Below, piece after piece: positions 54,651 through 63,111 of a stretch of 64,000 nt of DNA; position 1 is the stretch's first letter, and every line of letters starts with the position of its first letter. The notes under the pieces were generated by a model. The model ran no database searches. It was not told the origin of the DNA and was given only the letters and a program-made list of their open reading frames with translations. This stretch comes from Gammaproteobacteria bacterium UBA2679 (GTDB lineage Bacteria; Pseudomonadota; Gammaproteobacteria; Pseudomonadales; Oleiphilaceae), in the NCBI GenBank assembly GCA_002354735.1, contig DEMD01000012.1:62538-126537 (forward strand), in the 5' to 3' direction. Position numbers and translations under genes: made by a program.

Positions 54651-56345
54651 TCACAGTAGCTTCTCAAGACTACCAGCTCGCTCCCCGAGCAGCCCCTGCA
54701 AATCGACGAAGCCGCCTAACTGCTGCTCGAGCGCAGGCACGGTGTCGCCGAGCCTAGCCTGTACCTCGGTGCGCAAGCGCTGCTGTATCTCCGCCTGTTT
54801 CTTGCCGACAAGTCCCTTGACGGCGCCGCTGAACAGCTTATCCAGGCTCGTCTCCAGACTAACCTTGGGGTTACTGGGATCACCCGTCGCTTGCATCGAC
54901 ATGCTGAAGCGATCCAGATCCTTCAATGCGTCGAGCAGGGCCGCCTTCAGTGGCGCACTTTCGTTCTGTAGCAGGTTTGCAAGCTGGACCTCGAAGAACT
55001 CAGTGTCGACGTTGAGACTCAACTGACCATTACGGATTTCAGCCTTACTCGCCACCTCGAGAAGCGCTTGCGCCAGGGTAAGTGGGAAGTCTTTGTTATC
55101 GGAAAATGTGATATCTGAAATCGGCAGCTTCGCCATTTTAAGGCCAAAGGTATCGACGAAGTTCTGCGGATCGACATGGTTGAGCAGACCATTGAAGGTA
55201 ATCCCACCAGCGGCGTTCTGCTGACTCTCCAGGAAGAGCTTGGCCGGCTTGCCCCAGATATCAGCGCGATCGGTCAGGTCAGTGAATTCGCCCGAAAATG
55301 GAATGGCCTTGCCTGGCGCAGGCACTTCGCCTGAAATATTCAGCTTTTTCACCAGGAACTTCGGCAGACCATCGCTATAGTCGGTCGTATCTGGCGCGGC
55401 TGGACCGCTTTCGTTCGGAGTCTCGCTGCCATTCAGGTAAGGCTGAAGCTTGCCGTACCAGGTATAACCACTCTGGACCCAGCGGGCGAGATCATCGCCG
55501 AACAAGGTGCGGGCCAGCTCCTGAACAGAAGCCTGGTCGAGACCCACCATTGCCATAGTGCGCTCAACATCCTTGGCTGGCGCCTTCTGCAATTCTTTCA
55601 GCTGCGCCTGCAGCTCCTCAAGGTCAGTGTTGAAGTCGCCTCGCGCACTCTTGATCTGGGAGAGGTCTTGCTCGACCTCCTTTTTCACATTGAGCGCATC
55701 ACCAGCAGCATTGAGGAAACCGAGCGGATCCTTGTTCTTTTTGACGGCCTTCAGTCGCGCCTTGTAGGCGTCAACCTTTTCCTGATCTGGCAGCTGCTCT
55801 ATACGCGCCTTCCAGGCGGCCTTCTTTGCCTGGAGATTCTGCTCGAAAGCCTTGGCGAGCTTTGGCGTTTGTAGATCGGCCTTTTCAAGCAGGGCCTTTG
55901 GGTCCGGCATTTCCAGAACGGGCAGTTTGAAGTCGTTCTTGAGCTGTTCGACTAGTGGACCTTTCTCATCTGGCGGCGGAGTCAGACCTGGGATGGCACC
56001 GCTTGTCTCGCGCGCCGTATTGAAGCGCATACCATCGACATTGGCCGTGTCCACGATGACTTTCGTCTTCAGCAGCGCGGAAAGATCGAGATTGGCGTCG
56101 ATGAATTCAGCCTGAAACGCATTGCGCATCGGTGTGCCGGGATTTGTGACGGTAAGACCGTTCAGCGTAGCGCCCACTGGATAGAATCGAATGTCGACCG
56201 ATTCAACCTCCACCTTGGCCTTCACTTGCTTGCTGCCTTCGCTCTCGATCACATACTTTGCGATCACATCGATAAAGACCAAGGCAAGAACGATGAGCAG
56301 TACAACCAGTGCAAGAACGTACCCAAGAATTTTGAGAGCTTTCAT
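54651..56345 (-). CDS. TIGR03545-type exported AsmA-like protein inside the pst locus
   Basis: This 564-residue protein has one N-terminal membrane helix (about 6-28), an AsmA-like beginning (VEVESVDIRFYPVGATLNGLTVTNP) and a coiled-coil middle (about 170-280) rich in Lys, Glu and Gln. The C-terminal half has repeated beta strands. It resembles the TIGR03545 family, whose function is unknown. I chose ATG at 56345; M at 56375 is an alternative. It lies between pstS and pstC on the same strand, where the Pseudomonas order as I recall it has nothing. Whether it takes part in phosphate uptake or is carried along is open. Confidence 0.8.
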   Translation of the reverse strand: MKALKILGYVLALVVLLIVLALVFIDVIAKYVIESEGSKQVKAKVEVESVDIRFYPVGATLNGLTVTNPGTPMRNAFQAEFIDANLDLSALLKTKVIVDTANVDGMRFNTARETSGAIPGLTPPPDEKGPLVEQLKNDFKLPVLEMPDPKALLEKADLQTPKLAKAFEQNLQAKKAAWKARIEQLPDQEKVDAYKARLKAVKKNKDPLGFLNAAGDALNVKKEVEQDLSQIKSARGDFNTDLEELQAQLKELQKAPAKDVERTMAMVGLDQASVQELARTLFGDDLARWVQSGYTWYGKLQPYLNGSETPNESGPAAPDTTDYSDGLPKFLVKKLNISGEVPAPGKAIPFSGEFTDLTDRADIWGKPAKLFLESQQNAAGGITFNGLLNHVDPQNFVDTFGLKMAKLPISDITFSDNKDFPLTLAQALLEVASKAEIRNGQLSLNVDTEFFEVQLANLLQNESAPLKAALLDALKDLDRFSMSMQATGDPSNPKVSLETSLDKLFSGAVKGLVGKKQAEIQQRLRTEVQARLGDTVPALEQQLGGFVDLQGLLGERAGSLEKLL

Positions 56346-56466
56346 CGAATGGTCCACATTAGCTGTTTGGCGCACATGCTAACAAAAAATTCACCCATAC
56401 TCCCTTTTATTCCATTCCTGCAGGCATGACTGCAGCGGATACTCTTCAGCCCCCGCAGTAGATATC

Positions 56467-56501
56467 AAAAATCCGGCACCCAGTGAGACTGAATGCCGGA
56501 T
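56467..56501 (-). terminator. Intrinsic terminator between pstS and the TIGR03545-type gene
   Basis: On the minus strand, ATCCGGCA and TGCCGGAT form an 8-bp stem with a 15-nt loop, followed by TTTTT. It lies 26 bp after the pstS stop, so most pstS mRNA should end here, with the downstream genes read by read-through or from an internal promoter. Confidence 0.85.
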
Positions 56502-56526
56502 CGACTTCCGTGAGCTGAGCTGGAGT

Positions 56527-57498
56527 TTACTTGCTGATATCGCCCATGACCCTTGCCACGACTGCCGCCGGGAGCGGCACGTAACCGTCTTTCACGACCA
56601 CTTCCTGACCCTGCTTCGAAAGAACCAGCTTGAGGAACTCGCCAGTTATGGGTTCGAGTGGCTTGTTCGGCGCCTTGTTGACATAAACATAGAGGAAACG
56701 TGACAGTGGGTACTGACCGGTCGCAGCATTCTGGTGAGTAGCGTCAATGTACTTTCGACCCTCCTTCTTCGCCAGCGGCACCGTCTTCACGCTCGCTGTT
56801 CGATAGCCGATGCCTGCGTAGCCCAGGCCATTGAGCGACTCTGAGACACCCTGCACCACCGAGGCTGATCCAGGCTGTTCATTAACGCCATTCTTGAAAT
56901 CGCCCTTGCACAGCGCTTCTTCCTTGAAGTAGCCATAGGTGCCGGATACCGAATTGCGGCCATAAAGCTGCAATTGCTGACCGCCGAGCCTACCGGTTAC
57001 GCCCAGATCTCCCCAGGTATTTACCGGCTTGTCGAAACCGCACTTCCTGGTCGCGGAAAAAGCGGCATCGACTTCAGCTATGGTCATGCCTTCGATTGGA
57101 TTGTCCTTGTGAACAAACACTGCAAGCGCATCGATAGCCACAGGGACGGCTGTCGGCTTGTAACCATGACGACTCTCAAAAGCCTGCATTTCGTTGTCTT
57201 TCATCTTTCGGCTCATTGGACCGAAATTCGCAGTACCTTCGGTCAGTGCCGGCGGCGCAGTCGACGAGCCTGCAGCCTGAATCTGCACGTTGACGTTGGG
57301 ATACAACCGCTTGAAATCTTCAGCCCAGAGCGTCATCAGGTTGGCAAGCGTGTCAGAACCTACGCTTGAAACCGTGCCGGAAATGCCACTGGCCTTTTTG
57401 TAGACTGGCAGCTCCGGATCGACCTGTGCATGGCTCGCCGCAGAGGCAGAAATCAGTGCAGTAGCTGTAAGTGCGCGAGCGAATCTTTTCATGATCAT
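56527..57498 (-). CDS. pstS: Periplasmic phosphate-binding protein PstS
   Basis: This is the high-affinity phosphate receptor of the Pst importer, 323 residues. It has a signal peptide (about 1-24, ending ASHA) and phosphate-contact segments [26 protein letters not shown] and [13 protein letters not shown] chose the ATG at 57498 with GGAG 7 nt upstream; an ATG at 57492 is also in frame. A PHO box and -10 lie upstream, and a terminator follows. This makes pstS a strongly PhoB-driven unit. Confidence 0.96.
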   Translation of the reverse strand: MIMKRFARALTATALISASAASHAQVDPELPVYKKASGISGTVSSVGSDTLANLMTLWAEDFKRLYPNVNVQIQAAGSSTAPPALTEGTANFGPMSRKMKDNEMQAFESRHGYKPTAVPVAIDALAVFVHKDNPIEGMTIAEVDAAFSATRKCGFDKPVNTWGDLGVTGRLGGQQLQLYGRNSVSGTYGYFKEEALCKGDFKNGVNEQPGSASVVQGVSESLNGLGYAGIGYRTASVKTVPLAKKEGRKYIDATHQNAATGQYPLSRFLYVYVNKAPNKPLEPITGEFLKLVLSKQGQEVVVKDGYVPLPAAVVARVMGDISK

Positions 57499-57610
57499 TA
57501 TGTATCTCCGTAGTAATCGGGTAGCGGCCCATGTTGTAACCACCGACTGTACGTCTTCATTCGGACGACCAGTCTGTCATAAAAATGCAATAAAAGCCGA
57601 GAACAGCGCG

Positions 57611-57644
57611 ATTCTATTTCAACTTTATGACAGTAATGTTACAG
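57611..57644 (-). promoter_or_regulatory. PHO box and -10 of the pstS promoter
   Basis: On the minus strand, CTGTAAC-ATTA-CTGTCAT (57627-57644) has the two repeats 11 bp apart, and TAGAAT (57611-57616) begins exactly 10 bp after it. This is the same geometry as the phoB promoter and gives PhoB-dependent pstS transcription. A third, weaker repeat (TTGAAAT) follows downstream on the same strand. Confidence 0.85.
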
Positions 57645-57723
57645 CTCGCTAGCGTAGCGGAAGGCTTGCCTGCCAGTTAAACTGCCCTCAATACAGTGCA
57701 AGCCTCAACAAGCGGAAAATAAT

Positions 57724-58119
57724 ATGGCCCCTCACGATTCAAGCAGATCTGAACAAAACCTGGCCCTCAGGGTGACAGCCACGGACGGCGATACCAATCA
57801 GGATGGCGATATCTTTGCAGGTTGGGTGGTCGCCAAGATGGATCTGGCTGCGGCGAGTCTTGCCGGCCGGGTTTCGCGAGGCCGAACAGCCACTGTCGCG
57901 ATCAAGCAGACGGATTTCCTCTCACCAGTGCGGAAAGGCGGTGAGCTCTCCTGCTATGCCAACATCATAGAAATCGGCAAGAGTTCAATTCATATTTCTG
58001 TAGAAGCCTGGACCAGAGACAAGCACCGACAGGAGTTCAGGAAGGTCACCGAAGGCGTATTCGTCATTGTGGCAATTGACGAAGATGGCCGGATCCGTCA
58101 AGTGCCACGCTCAGGCTGA
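57724..58119 (+). CDS. Acyl-CoA thioesterase, YciA type
   Basis: This 131-residue hot-dog thioesterase has the YciA-type catalytic segment GDIFAGWVVAKMDLA, with the Asp of GD(I/L)F, and TDFLSPVRKGG. It would hydrolyse short to medium acyl-CoA. Only a weak ribosome site precedes the ATG. It is convergent with uvrD (8 bp between stops) and divergent from pstS. Confidence 0.88.
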   Translation: MAPHDSSRSEQNLALRVTATDGDTNQDGDIFAGWVVAKMDLAAASLAGRVSRGRTATVAIKQTDFLSPVRKGGELSCYANIIEIGKSSIHISVEAWTRDKHRQEFRKVTEGVFVIVAIDEDGRIRQVPRSG

Positions 58120-58127
58120 CGTCGCCA

Positions 58128-60338
58128 TCAAGCCGGCTCGAGCTTGGCCATTGAAAGGATGAGCCACTTTGTCGCACTCGTTTTGGACTGATCATCAGGC
58201 AGCTGCTCGAATTTCACCTGTATCCTCGCATGTGCACCATCGCCTTCAAAATTCAGGACGGTACCTTCTCCAAACTTGCTGTGCCGGACCCGACTGCCCA
58301 GGCCTGGCATAAATACGCCTGAGTCGACATTCGGCCTCATGTGCGCCGCCTGTCCCGGCAAGCTGTCAAAGCGGGCGCGTTGACCGAACATCGGCTTGGT
58401 AACCACTGAATGCAGCCGCACTTCCTGCAGGCACTCAGTCGGGATTTCCCGCACGAAACGTGACACTGGATTGTATTTATCCTGACCATACAGTCTTCGG
58501 CATTCGGCGAAGGTCAACACCAGTTTATTCATGGCCCGGGTGACACCGACATAACAGAGGCGGCGCTCCTCTTCCAGGCGCCCGACTTCCTCAAGTGACA
58601 TCGAGTGCGGAAACAGACCTTCTTCCATACCCACCAGAAAGACGAGCGGAAATTCCAGACCCTTTGCGCTGTGTAGAGTCATGAGCTGAACGGCATCCTG
58701 CTCTTCATTAGCCTGCTGCTCCCCGGCGTCGAGCGCGGCATTGGCGAGGAACTCAGCCAGCGGCTCATCTGCGCTTTCGTCGTATTCGGCAACTGCATTG
58801 ACCATTTCCTGCAGGTTTTCACGGCGCATTTCACCCTTGTCGCCCTTTTCGTTCGCGTGAAACTGGAGCAGGCCTGATTTGTCGAGCACCGCCGCGACCA
58901 GCTTTTTCAGGCTCAGCTCGGTCGATAACTGCTGAAGCTCGATGATCACTTCAACGAGCTGAGCCAGACCCTTTTGCGCCTTTCCACGAATCTCACCACG
59001 CTGGAGCAAATCGATACTCGCTTGCCAGAGCGAGCCACCACCTGAGGCACTTTCCTCGCGAATCTGAGCCAGTGTTTTCGCACCAATGCCTCGCGGTGGA
59101 ATATTCACAATCCGCTCGAACGCTGCGTCGTCCTGAGGCAGACGCAGCAGCCGCAGATATGCCAGGGCATTGCGAATTTCAAGGCGGTCGTAAAAGCGCA
59201 GTCCGCCGTAGACGCGATAGGCCACACCATGCCTGACCAGCGCCTCCTCGATAACCCGCGACTGGGCGTTGGAGCGATACAGAATGGCGATGTCCTGCAG
59301 CGCCCGCGCCTGCGTCAGCGCTGTCTGTATCGTTTCAACGATGTAATTGGCCTCATCCTGCTCGTTGAAAGCGGCATATACATCTATGGGCTCGCCATCA
59401 CCAGCGTCTGTCCACAAGAACTTGCCCAGACGCGAGGGATTATTATTGATAACTGCGTTGGCGGCTTTCAGGATGTTGCCAGTCGAACGATAGTTCTGTT
59501 CCAGCCGCACCACTTCCGTCGAGCCCATATCACTCTGGAACGACAGGATGTTTTCGATTTTGGCGCCACGCCAGCCATATATGGACTGGTCGTCATCTCC
59601 CACGACAGTCACAGCGGCCTGCTGCCCGGCCAGCACCCTGAGCCAGGCATATTGAATGGTGTTGGTGTCCTGAAACTCATCCACGAGCAGGTGGCGGAAG
59701 CGCTGCTGGTAGCGGGCGAGGATCGCTGGTTGTTGCAGCCACAGCTCATGACTTCGCAGCAGGAGCTCGCCGAAATCCACGATCCCTGCTTTCAGGCAGG
59801 CCTTTTCGTAAGCTAGATAGATGCGCTTCATTGTCGCCTGCCAGATACGGTCACCTTCCGGCACACTGGCGGCGCGCAGCCCCTCATCCTTTTGCTTGTT
59901 GATGAAGCCGGCCGCTTCGCGCGGCGCGAAGCTGGCTTCATCGATCTGCAGCTCTCTGATAACACGTTTGACCAGCCTGAGCTGGTCATCGGAATCGATG
60001 ACCTGAAAATTTTCGGGTAGGCCGGCCTCTTTCCAGTGGTATCGCAGCAGACGATGCGCGATGCCGTGAAAAGTCCCGACCCAGAGGTTTCTCACCGGCC
60101 CTGACAGCATTGGCTCTAGCCGATGTCGCATTTCGCGCGCTGCCTTATTCGTAAAGGTGACGGCAAGCACCTCCTGCGGCTGCAGGCCCTGCGCCCTCAT
60201 GACATAAACGATGCGATGAACGAGCACACGGGTCTTGCCGCTGCCGGCGCCGGCCAGCACGAGCAGATGCTGACTGTCCGAAGTAACGGCTTCGCGTTGC
60301 GGGCCGTTCAGGCCGTCGACGATCTGACTGATATCCAT
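58128..60338 (-). CDS. uvrD: DNA helicase II (UvrD)
   Basis: This 736-residue superfamily 1 helicase works in nucleotide-excision and mismatch repair. Walker A is AGAGSGKT; motif II is VDEFQDTN; motif III is GDDDQSIYGWRGA; motif V is TLHSAKGLEF; motif VI is GVTRAMNKL. The C-terminal Tudor-like tail (SRVRHSKFGEGTVL) is kept, which binds RNA polymerase in related UvrD/PcrA. I chose ATG at 60338; a TTG at 60362 would add 8 residues. A LexA box lies 40 bp upstream. Confidence 0.96.
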   Translation of the reverse strand: MDISQIVDGLNGPQREAVTSDSQHLLVLAGAGSGKTRVLVHRIVYVMRAQGLQPQEVLAVTFTNKAAREMRHRLEPMLSGPVRNLWVGTFHGIAHRLLRYHWKEAGLPENFQVIDSDDQLRLVKRVIRELQIDEASFAPREAAGFINKQKDEGLRAASVPEGDRIWQATMKRIYLAYEKACLKAGIVDFGELLLRSHELWLQQPAILARYQQRFRHLLVDEFQDTNTIQYAWLRVLAGQQAAVTVVGDDDQSIYGWRGAKIENILSFQSDMGSTEVVRLEQNYRSTGNILKAANAVINNNPSRLGKFLWTDAGDGEPIDVYAAFNEQDEANYIVETIQTALTQARALQDIAILYRSNAQSRVIEEALVRHGVAYRVYGGLRFYDRLEIRNALAYLRLLRLPQDDAAFERIVNIPPRGIGAKTLAQIREESASGGGSLWQASIDLLQRGEIRGKAQKGLAQLVEVIIELQQLSTELSLKKLVAAVLDKSGLLQFHANEKGDKGEMRRENLQEMVNAVAEYDESADEPLAEFLANAALDAGEQQANEEQDAVQLMTLHSAKGLEFPLVFLVGMEEGLFPHSMSLEEVGRLEEERRLCYVGVTRAMNKLVLTFAECRRLYGQDKYNPVSRFVREIPTECLQEVRLHSVVTKPMFGQRARFDSLPGQAAHMRPNVDSGVFMPGLGSRVRHSKFGEGTVLNFEGDGAHARIQVKFEQLPDDQSKTSATKWLILSMAKLEPA

Positions 60339-60377
60339 GTTCAAAATGTTCGGCCCGTTCAATCGGCAAAGGACGCA

Positions 60378-60393
60378 CTGTACAAAAACACAG
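60378..60393. promoter_or_regulatory. LexA (SOS) box upstream of uvrD
   Basis: CTGT-ACAAAAAC-ACAG matches the CTGT-N8-ACAG LexA consensus exactly. It lies 40 bp before the uvrD start, so uvrD is predicted to be part of the SOS response as in Escherichia coli. Confidence 0.8.
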
Positions 60394-60547
60394 CGCTACT
60401 TGTAAATGGGTTTGACTCGTCTACTTTTTTAGCTGCCGTTTCCCAGTTTATGTTGTAAAGTTACCTCGGGCATTGAGCAAGTGCCCTGAGTTCTGTACGA
60501 CACATACGATTTTGACCAATTACAATAACAGGCAGCATCGCACTCTT

Positions 60548-60766
60548 ATGACACAAACTACAGACTTTGCTTCGAACCTCTTCGTGGACTTTCAGAAGTC
60601 CTCCTCCAAAATGAACAGCGACGATCCTTCAGCCGATGAAGGTGGACGCAAGGACCGGCCAAGCGCCACGCGCAAGCTCGAAACACGTCGAGCCATTGAA
60701 GACTACATGGAGCTCAAGCGGCTTCACACCAGCACTGACGACTACGCCTTCGATTTCGACGAGTAG
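60548..60766 (+). CDS. Small PA3496-family protein
   Basis: This 72-residue soluble protein has an acidic N-terminal half and the conserved C-terminal pattern TRRAIEDYMELKRL followed by DDYAFDFDE. The pattern resembles the small PA3496-type family of Pseudomonas relatives, annotated as a putative envelope integrity protein; the function is not established. The ATG at 60548 is preferred over an in-frame start at 60473. It is divergent from uvrD. Confidence 0.7.
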   Translation: MTQTTDFASNLFVDFQKSSSKMNSDDPSADEGGRKDRPSATRKLETRRAIEDYMELKRLHTSTDDYAFDFDE

Positions 60767-60947
60767 CTCCGTCGCGACCGTTCGATGACTATCCGATCGG
60801 TCGCCCTCCCAATGGCTTCTGGCTGCGCAGACATTTTACCTGCTGGTAGACTCATCCTCGCGCAGCCGCGAAGACGGCCTGTGCTTCTTTCGGCCTGCTC
60901 CGGAGCGACACGTACGATCTAACAAATACAACAACAAAGGTCTCAAG

Positions 60948-62723
60948 ATGTCAGCCATCCTCCCTGAATTTTTCGAATTTTCGATGCCTTCGCGGGTGAT
61001 CTATGGCGCGAACATCATCGATGATCTGGATGAGTCTATCGCCGGTTTCGGGCTCAGGAAAGCCATGCTGGTTACCGACGGCATCATCGTCGACCTGGGC
61101 CTTGCAGACCGCCTCAAGGCCTGTCTGGCCGGCAAGAACGTCGTTATTGGTGAAGTCTTTGCCGATGTGCCAGCGAACTCCACGATCGCCACAGTAGAAC
61201 GTTGCGCCGAACGTATCCGCAACAGCCGATGCAATATGATTATCGGCCTGGGCGGCGGCAGTGTGATGGATACCGCGAAAGTTGCCAACATCCTGGCTGT
61301 CAAAGGTGGTCGGGCTGAAGATCACATGGGCGCCTACCTGCTGGGCGACGACGACGTGCTTCTGCCATTGATCCTGATTCCAACCACCGCTGGTACTGGC
61401 TCGGAAGTCACCAAAGTCGCAATCATCGCCGACCCCGAAAAGAATATCAAACTGCCCTTCGCCGAAACTCAGTTCTTCCCCCAACTCGCCATTCTGGACC
61501 CGACACTCACCACAAGCATGCCGCCCGGGCTCACTGCAGCAACTGGCATGGACGCACTCACCCATGCCATAGAGGCCTATGTGAGTCGCGAGGCACAGCC
61601 TGCGTCGGACGCACTTGCGCTCTATGTTGTGCGACTGGTGAACGAAACGCTGCTCGACGCCTGCCGCGAACCAGCAAATCTCGAATTCAGAGGTCGCATG
61701 CTGGTGGCTTCCTGTCTGGCGGGCATGGCCTTCACTCAGTCAATGGTCGGCATGGTACACGGCATATCGCATGCGCTCGGCGGGGTGTATCACATTCCTC
61801 ATGGCCTTGCGAATGCACTGGTGCTGCCAGAAGTGATGAACTACAACATGCCTACCTGCAGCCGCCGCTACGCTGATATCGCGGAAGCCATGCGGATCGA
61901 ATTACCAAAGCCTGTGGCCACCGCGAAAAACCTGCTGGATCTGGCCGGCTTTCGCAAGATCGGAGCGCTTGTCGACAAAGGCCGCTTGATAGATGAGGTC
62001 GTCAGAATGGCCGAAGCACGGGCAGCTGTCCTTCGAATCCGTGAGCTGCTCGGACAGCTGGCAACCGTTGCTGCCCTGCCCCTGAACCTTATGAACGCCG
62101 GCGTGGACGCGGATTTCGCCAAGCTCGATCTCGTGGTGGAAGCCGCCATGATGGACGGGTCGATGCTGTACAACCCCAGGGACGTCACCTCGGAAAGTGT
62201 CGGCGCCATACTGAAGAAGCTGCACTCGCAGAGACCGTCGCCGGTCAGCTATCTCCCGCCAATCAGCGCTTCTGCGGCTAGCGCTGACAGCACGAAGGAA
62301 AAAGCCCGCGTGTTCGAAGACTCGACGATGATCTATGACGTGCTGGGCAATTTCTATCAATCGCTCATCGACCACGAAGAGCTCGGCCCCCGTCTGCTGA
62401 ACTCGCACCTTGTCGTTCAGTTCCGCTACTCCGATCCTGAAGCCGTCATTACCCTGGATGCCTCTGGGAGCGAAGTCGTGCTATATCTGGGCGATGTCTA
62501 CGACGGTGTACCTGAAGTGACGATGAGTATGAAAGCCGATTTCGCACATGCCTTCTGGCAGGGCAAAGCCAACTTCCTCACGGCGCTCACCCGAAGGCAG
62601 GTGACATCGAAGGGCAACGTGCCGAAGGCTGTGAAGCTACTGCCGATACTCAAGCCAGCTTACGAGCTTTACCCCGAGCACCTGAAGAGCCATGGCCACG
62701 GCCATCTTATTCTGGCGAGCTGA
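60948..62723 (+). CDS. Iron-containing alcohol dehydrogenase fused to an SCP2 sterol-carrier-type domain
   Basis: This 591-residue protein joins a group III metal-dependent alcohol dehydrogenase (about 1-425) to an SCP2-like lipid-binding domain (about 455-585). NAD binding is GLGGGSVMDTAK; the metal ligands lie in TGMDALTHAIEA, MVHGISHALGG and HIPHGLANA. The C-terminal part is VFEDSTMIYDVLGNFYQSL with VTMSMKADFAHAFWQGKAN, typical of SCP2 domains that carry lipids. The fusion suggests that the dehydrogenase works on a lipophilic alcohol or aldehyde held by the SCP2 part. AAAGGTC precedes the ATG. Confidence 0.88.
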   Translation: MSAILPEFFEFSMPSRVIYGANIIDDLDESIAGFGLRKAMLVTDGIIVDLGLADRLKACLAGKNVVIGEVFADVPANSTIATVERCAERIRNSRCNMIIGLGGGSVMDTAKVANILAVKGGRAEDHMGAYLLGDDDVLLPLILIPTTAGTGSEVTKVAIIADPEKNIKLPFAETQFFPQLAILDPTLTTSMPPGLTAATGMDALTHAIEAYVSREAQPASDALALYVVRLVNETLLDACREPANLEFRGRMLVASCLAGMAFTQSMVGMVHGISHALGGVYHIPHGLANALVLPEVMNYNMPTCSRRYADIAEAMRIELPKPVATAKNLLDLAGFRKIGALVDKGRLIDEVVRMAEARAAVLRIRELLGQLATVAALPLNLMNAGVDADFAKLDLVVEAAMMDGSMLYNPRDVTSESVGAILKKLHSQRPSPVSYLPPISASAASADSTKEKARVFEDSTMIYDVLGNFYQSLIDHEELGPRLLNSHLVVQFRYSDPEAVITLDASGSEVVLYLGDVYDGVPEVTMSMKADFAHAFWQGKANFLTALTRRQVTSKGNVPKAVKLLPILKPAYELYPEHLKSHGHGHLILAS

Positions 62724-62850
62724 GGGTGAATAGACGATGATCTGATGAGACCTGAGCGTCGTCTACATATAAACGGCCATTGCTGTTGTTCCTGTAGCCG
62801 TTTCCCGATGTCGAATCTTCCATATTCGAACCACTAACGGAATCATAATC

Positions 62851-63087
62851 ATGAACCTCAATCAGCTCAAAGCCCGTCAGGACGAACTGCAACACATCAA
62901 TATCATCACAAACGAAGGTGATATCTATCTGGTGGAAGCGGCATTTGCCGACCATACTGAACTGCTGGTCAACGACAATGGCTCGCCAAGAACCTACGCT
63001 GGCGTTTACCATGTCAAGGAATCGCTTGAATCACTTCGTATTCCAGCCTATAAACTGGTCTTCGACTCGCCTTACGAGGAAATCTGA
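62851..63087 (+). CDS. Small DUF6482-like protein
   Basis: This 78-residue acidic protein begins MNLNQLKARQDELQHINI and ends PAYKLVFDSPYEEI, resembling the small DUF6482 family of Pseudomonas and relatives. No function is known. It starts 127 bp after the dehydrogenase. A short TAGACGA/TCGTCTA inverted repeat (about 62732-62766) lies in that gap; no T-run follows. Confidence 0.7.
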   Translation: MNLNQLKARQDELQHINIITNEGDIYLVEAAFADHTELLVNDNGSPRTYAGVYHVKESLESLRIPAYKLVFDSPYEEI

Positions 63088-63111
63088 ACGCATGTCCGGC
63101 ACGGCTAATTG

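Noticed and set aside
57574..57591. CTGTCAT near the start of the pstS/yciA gap as a second PHO box for the thioesterase gene
   Set aside because: Only one clear half repeat (CTGTCAT then AAAAATGCAAT). No -10 at the right distance toward the plus-strand gene.
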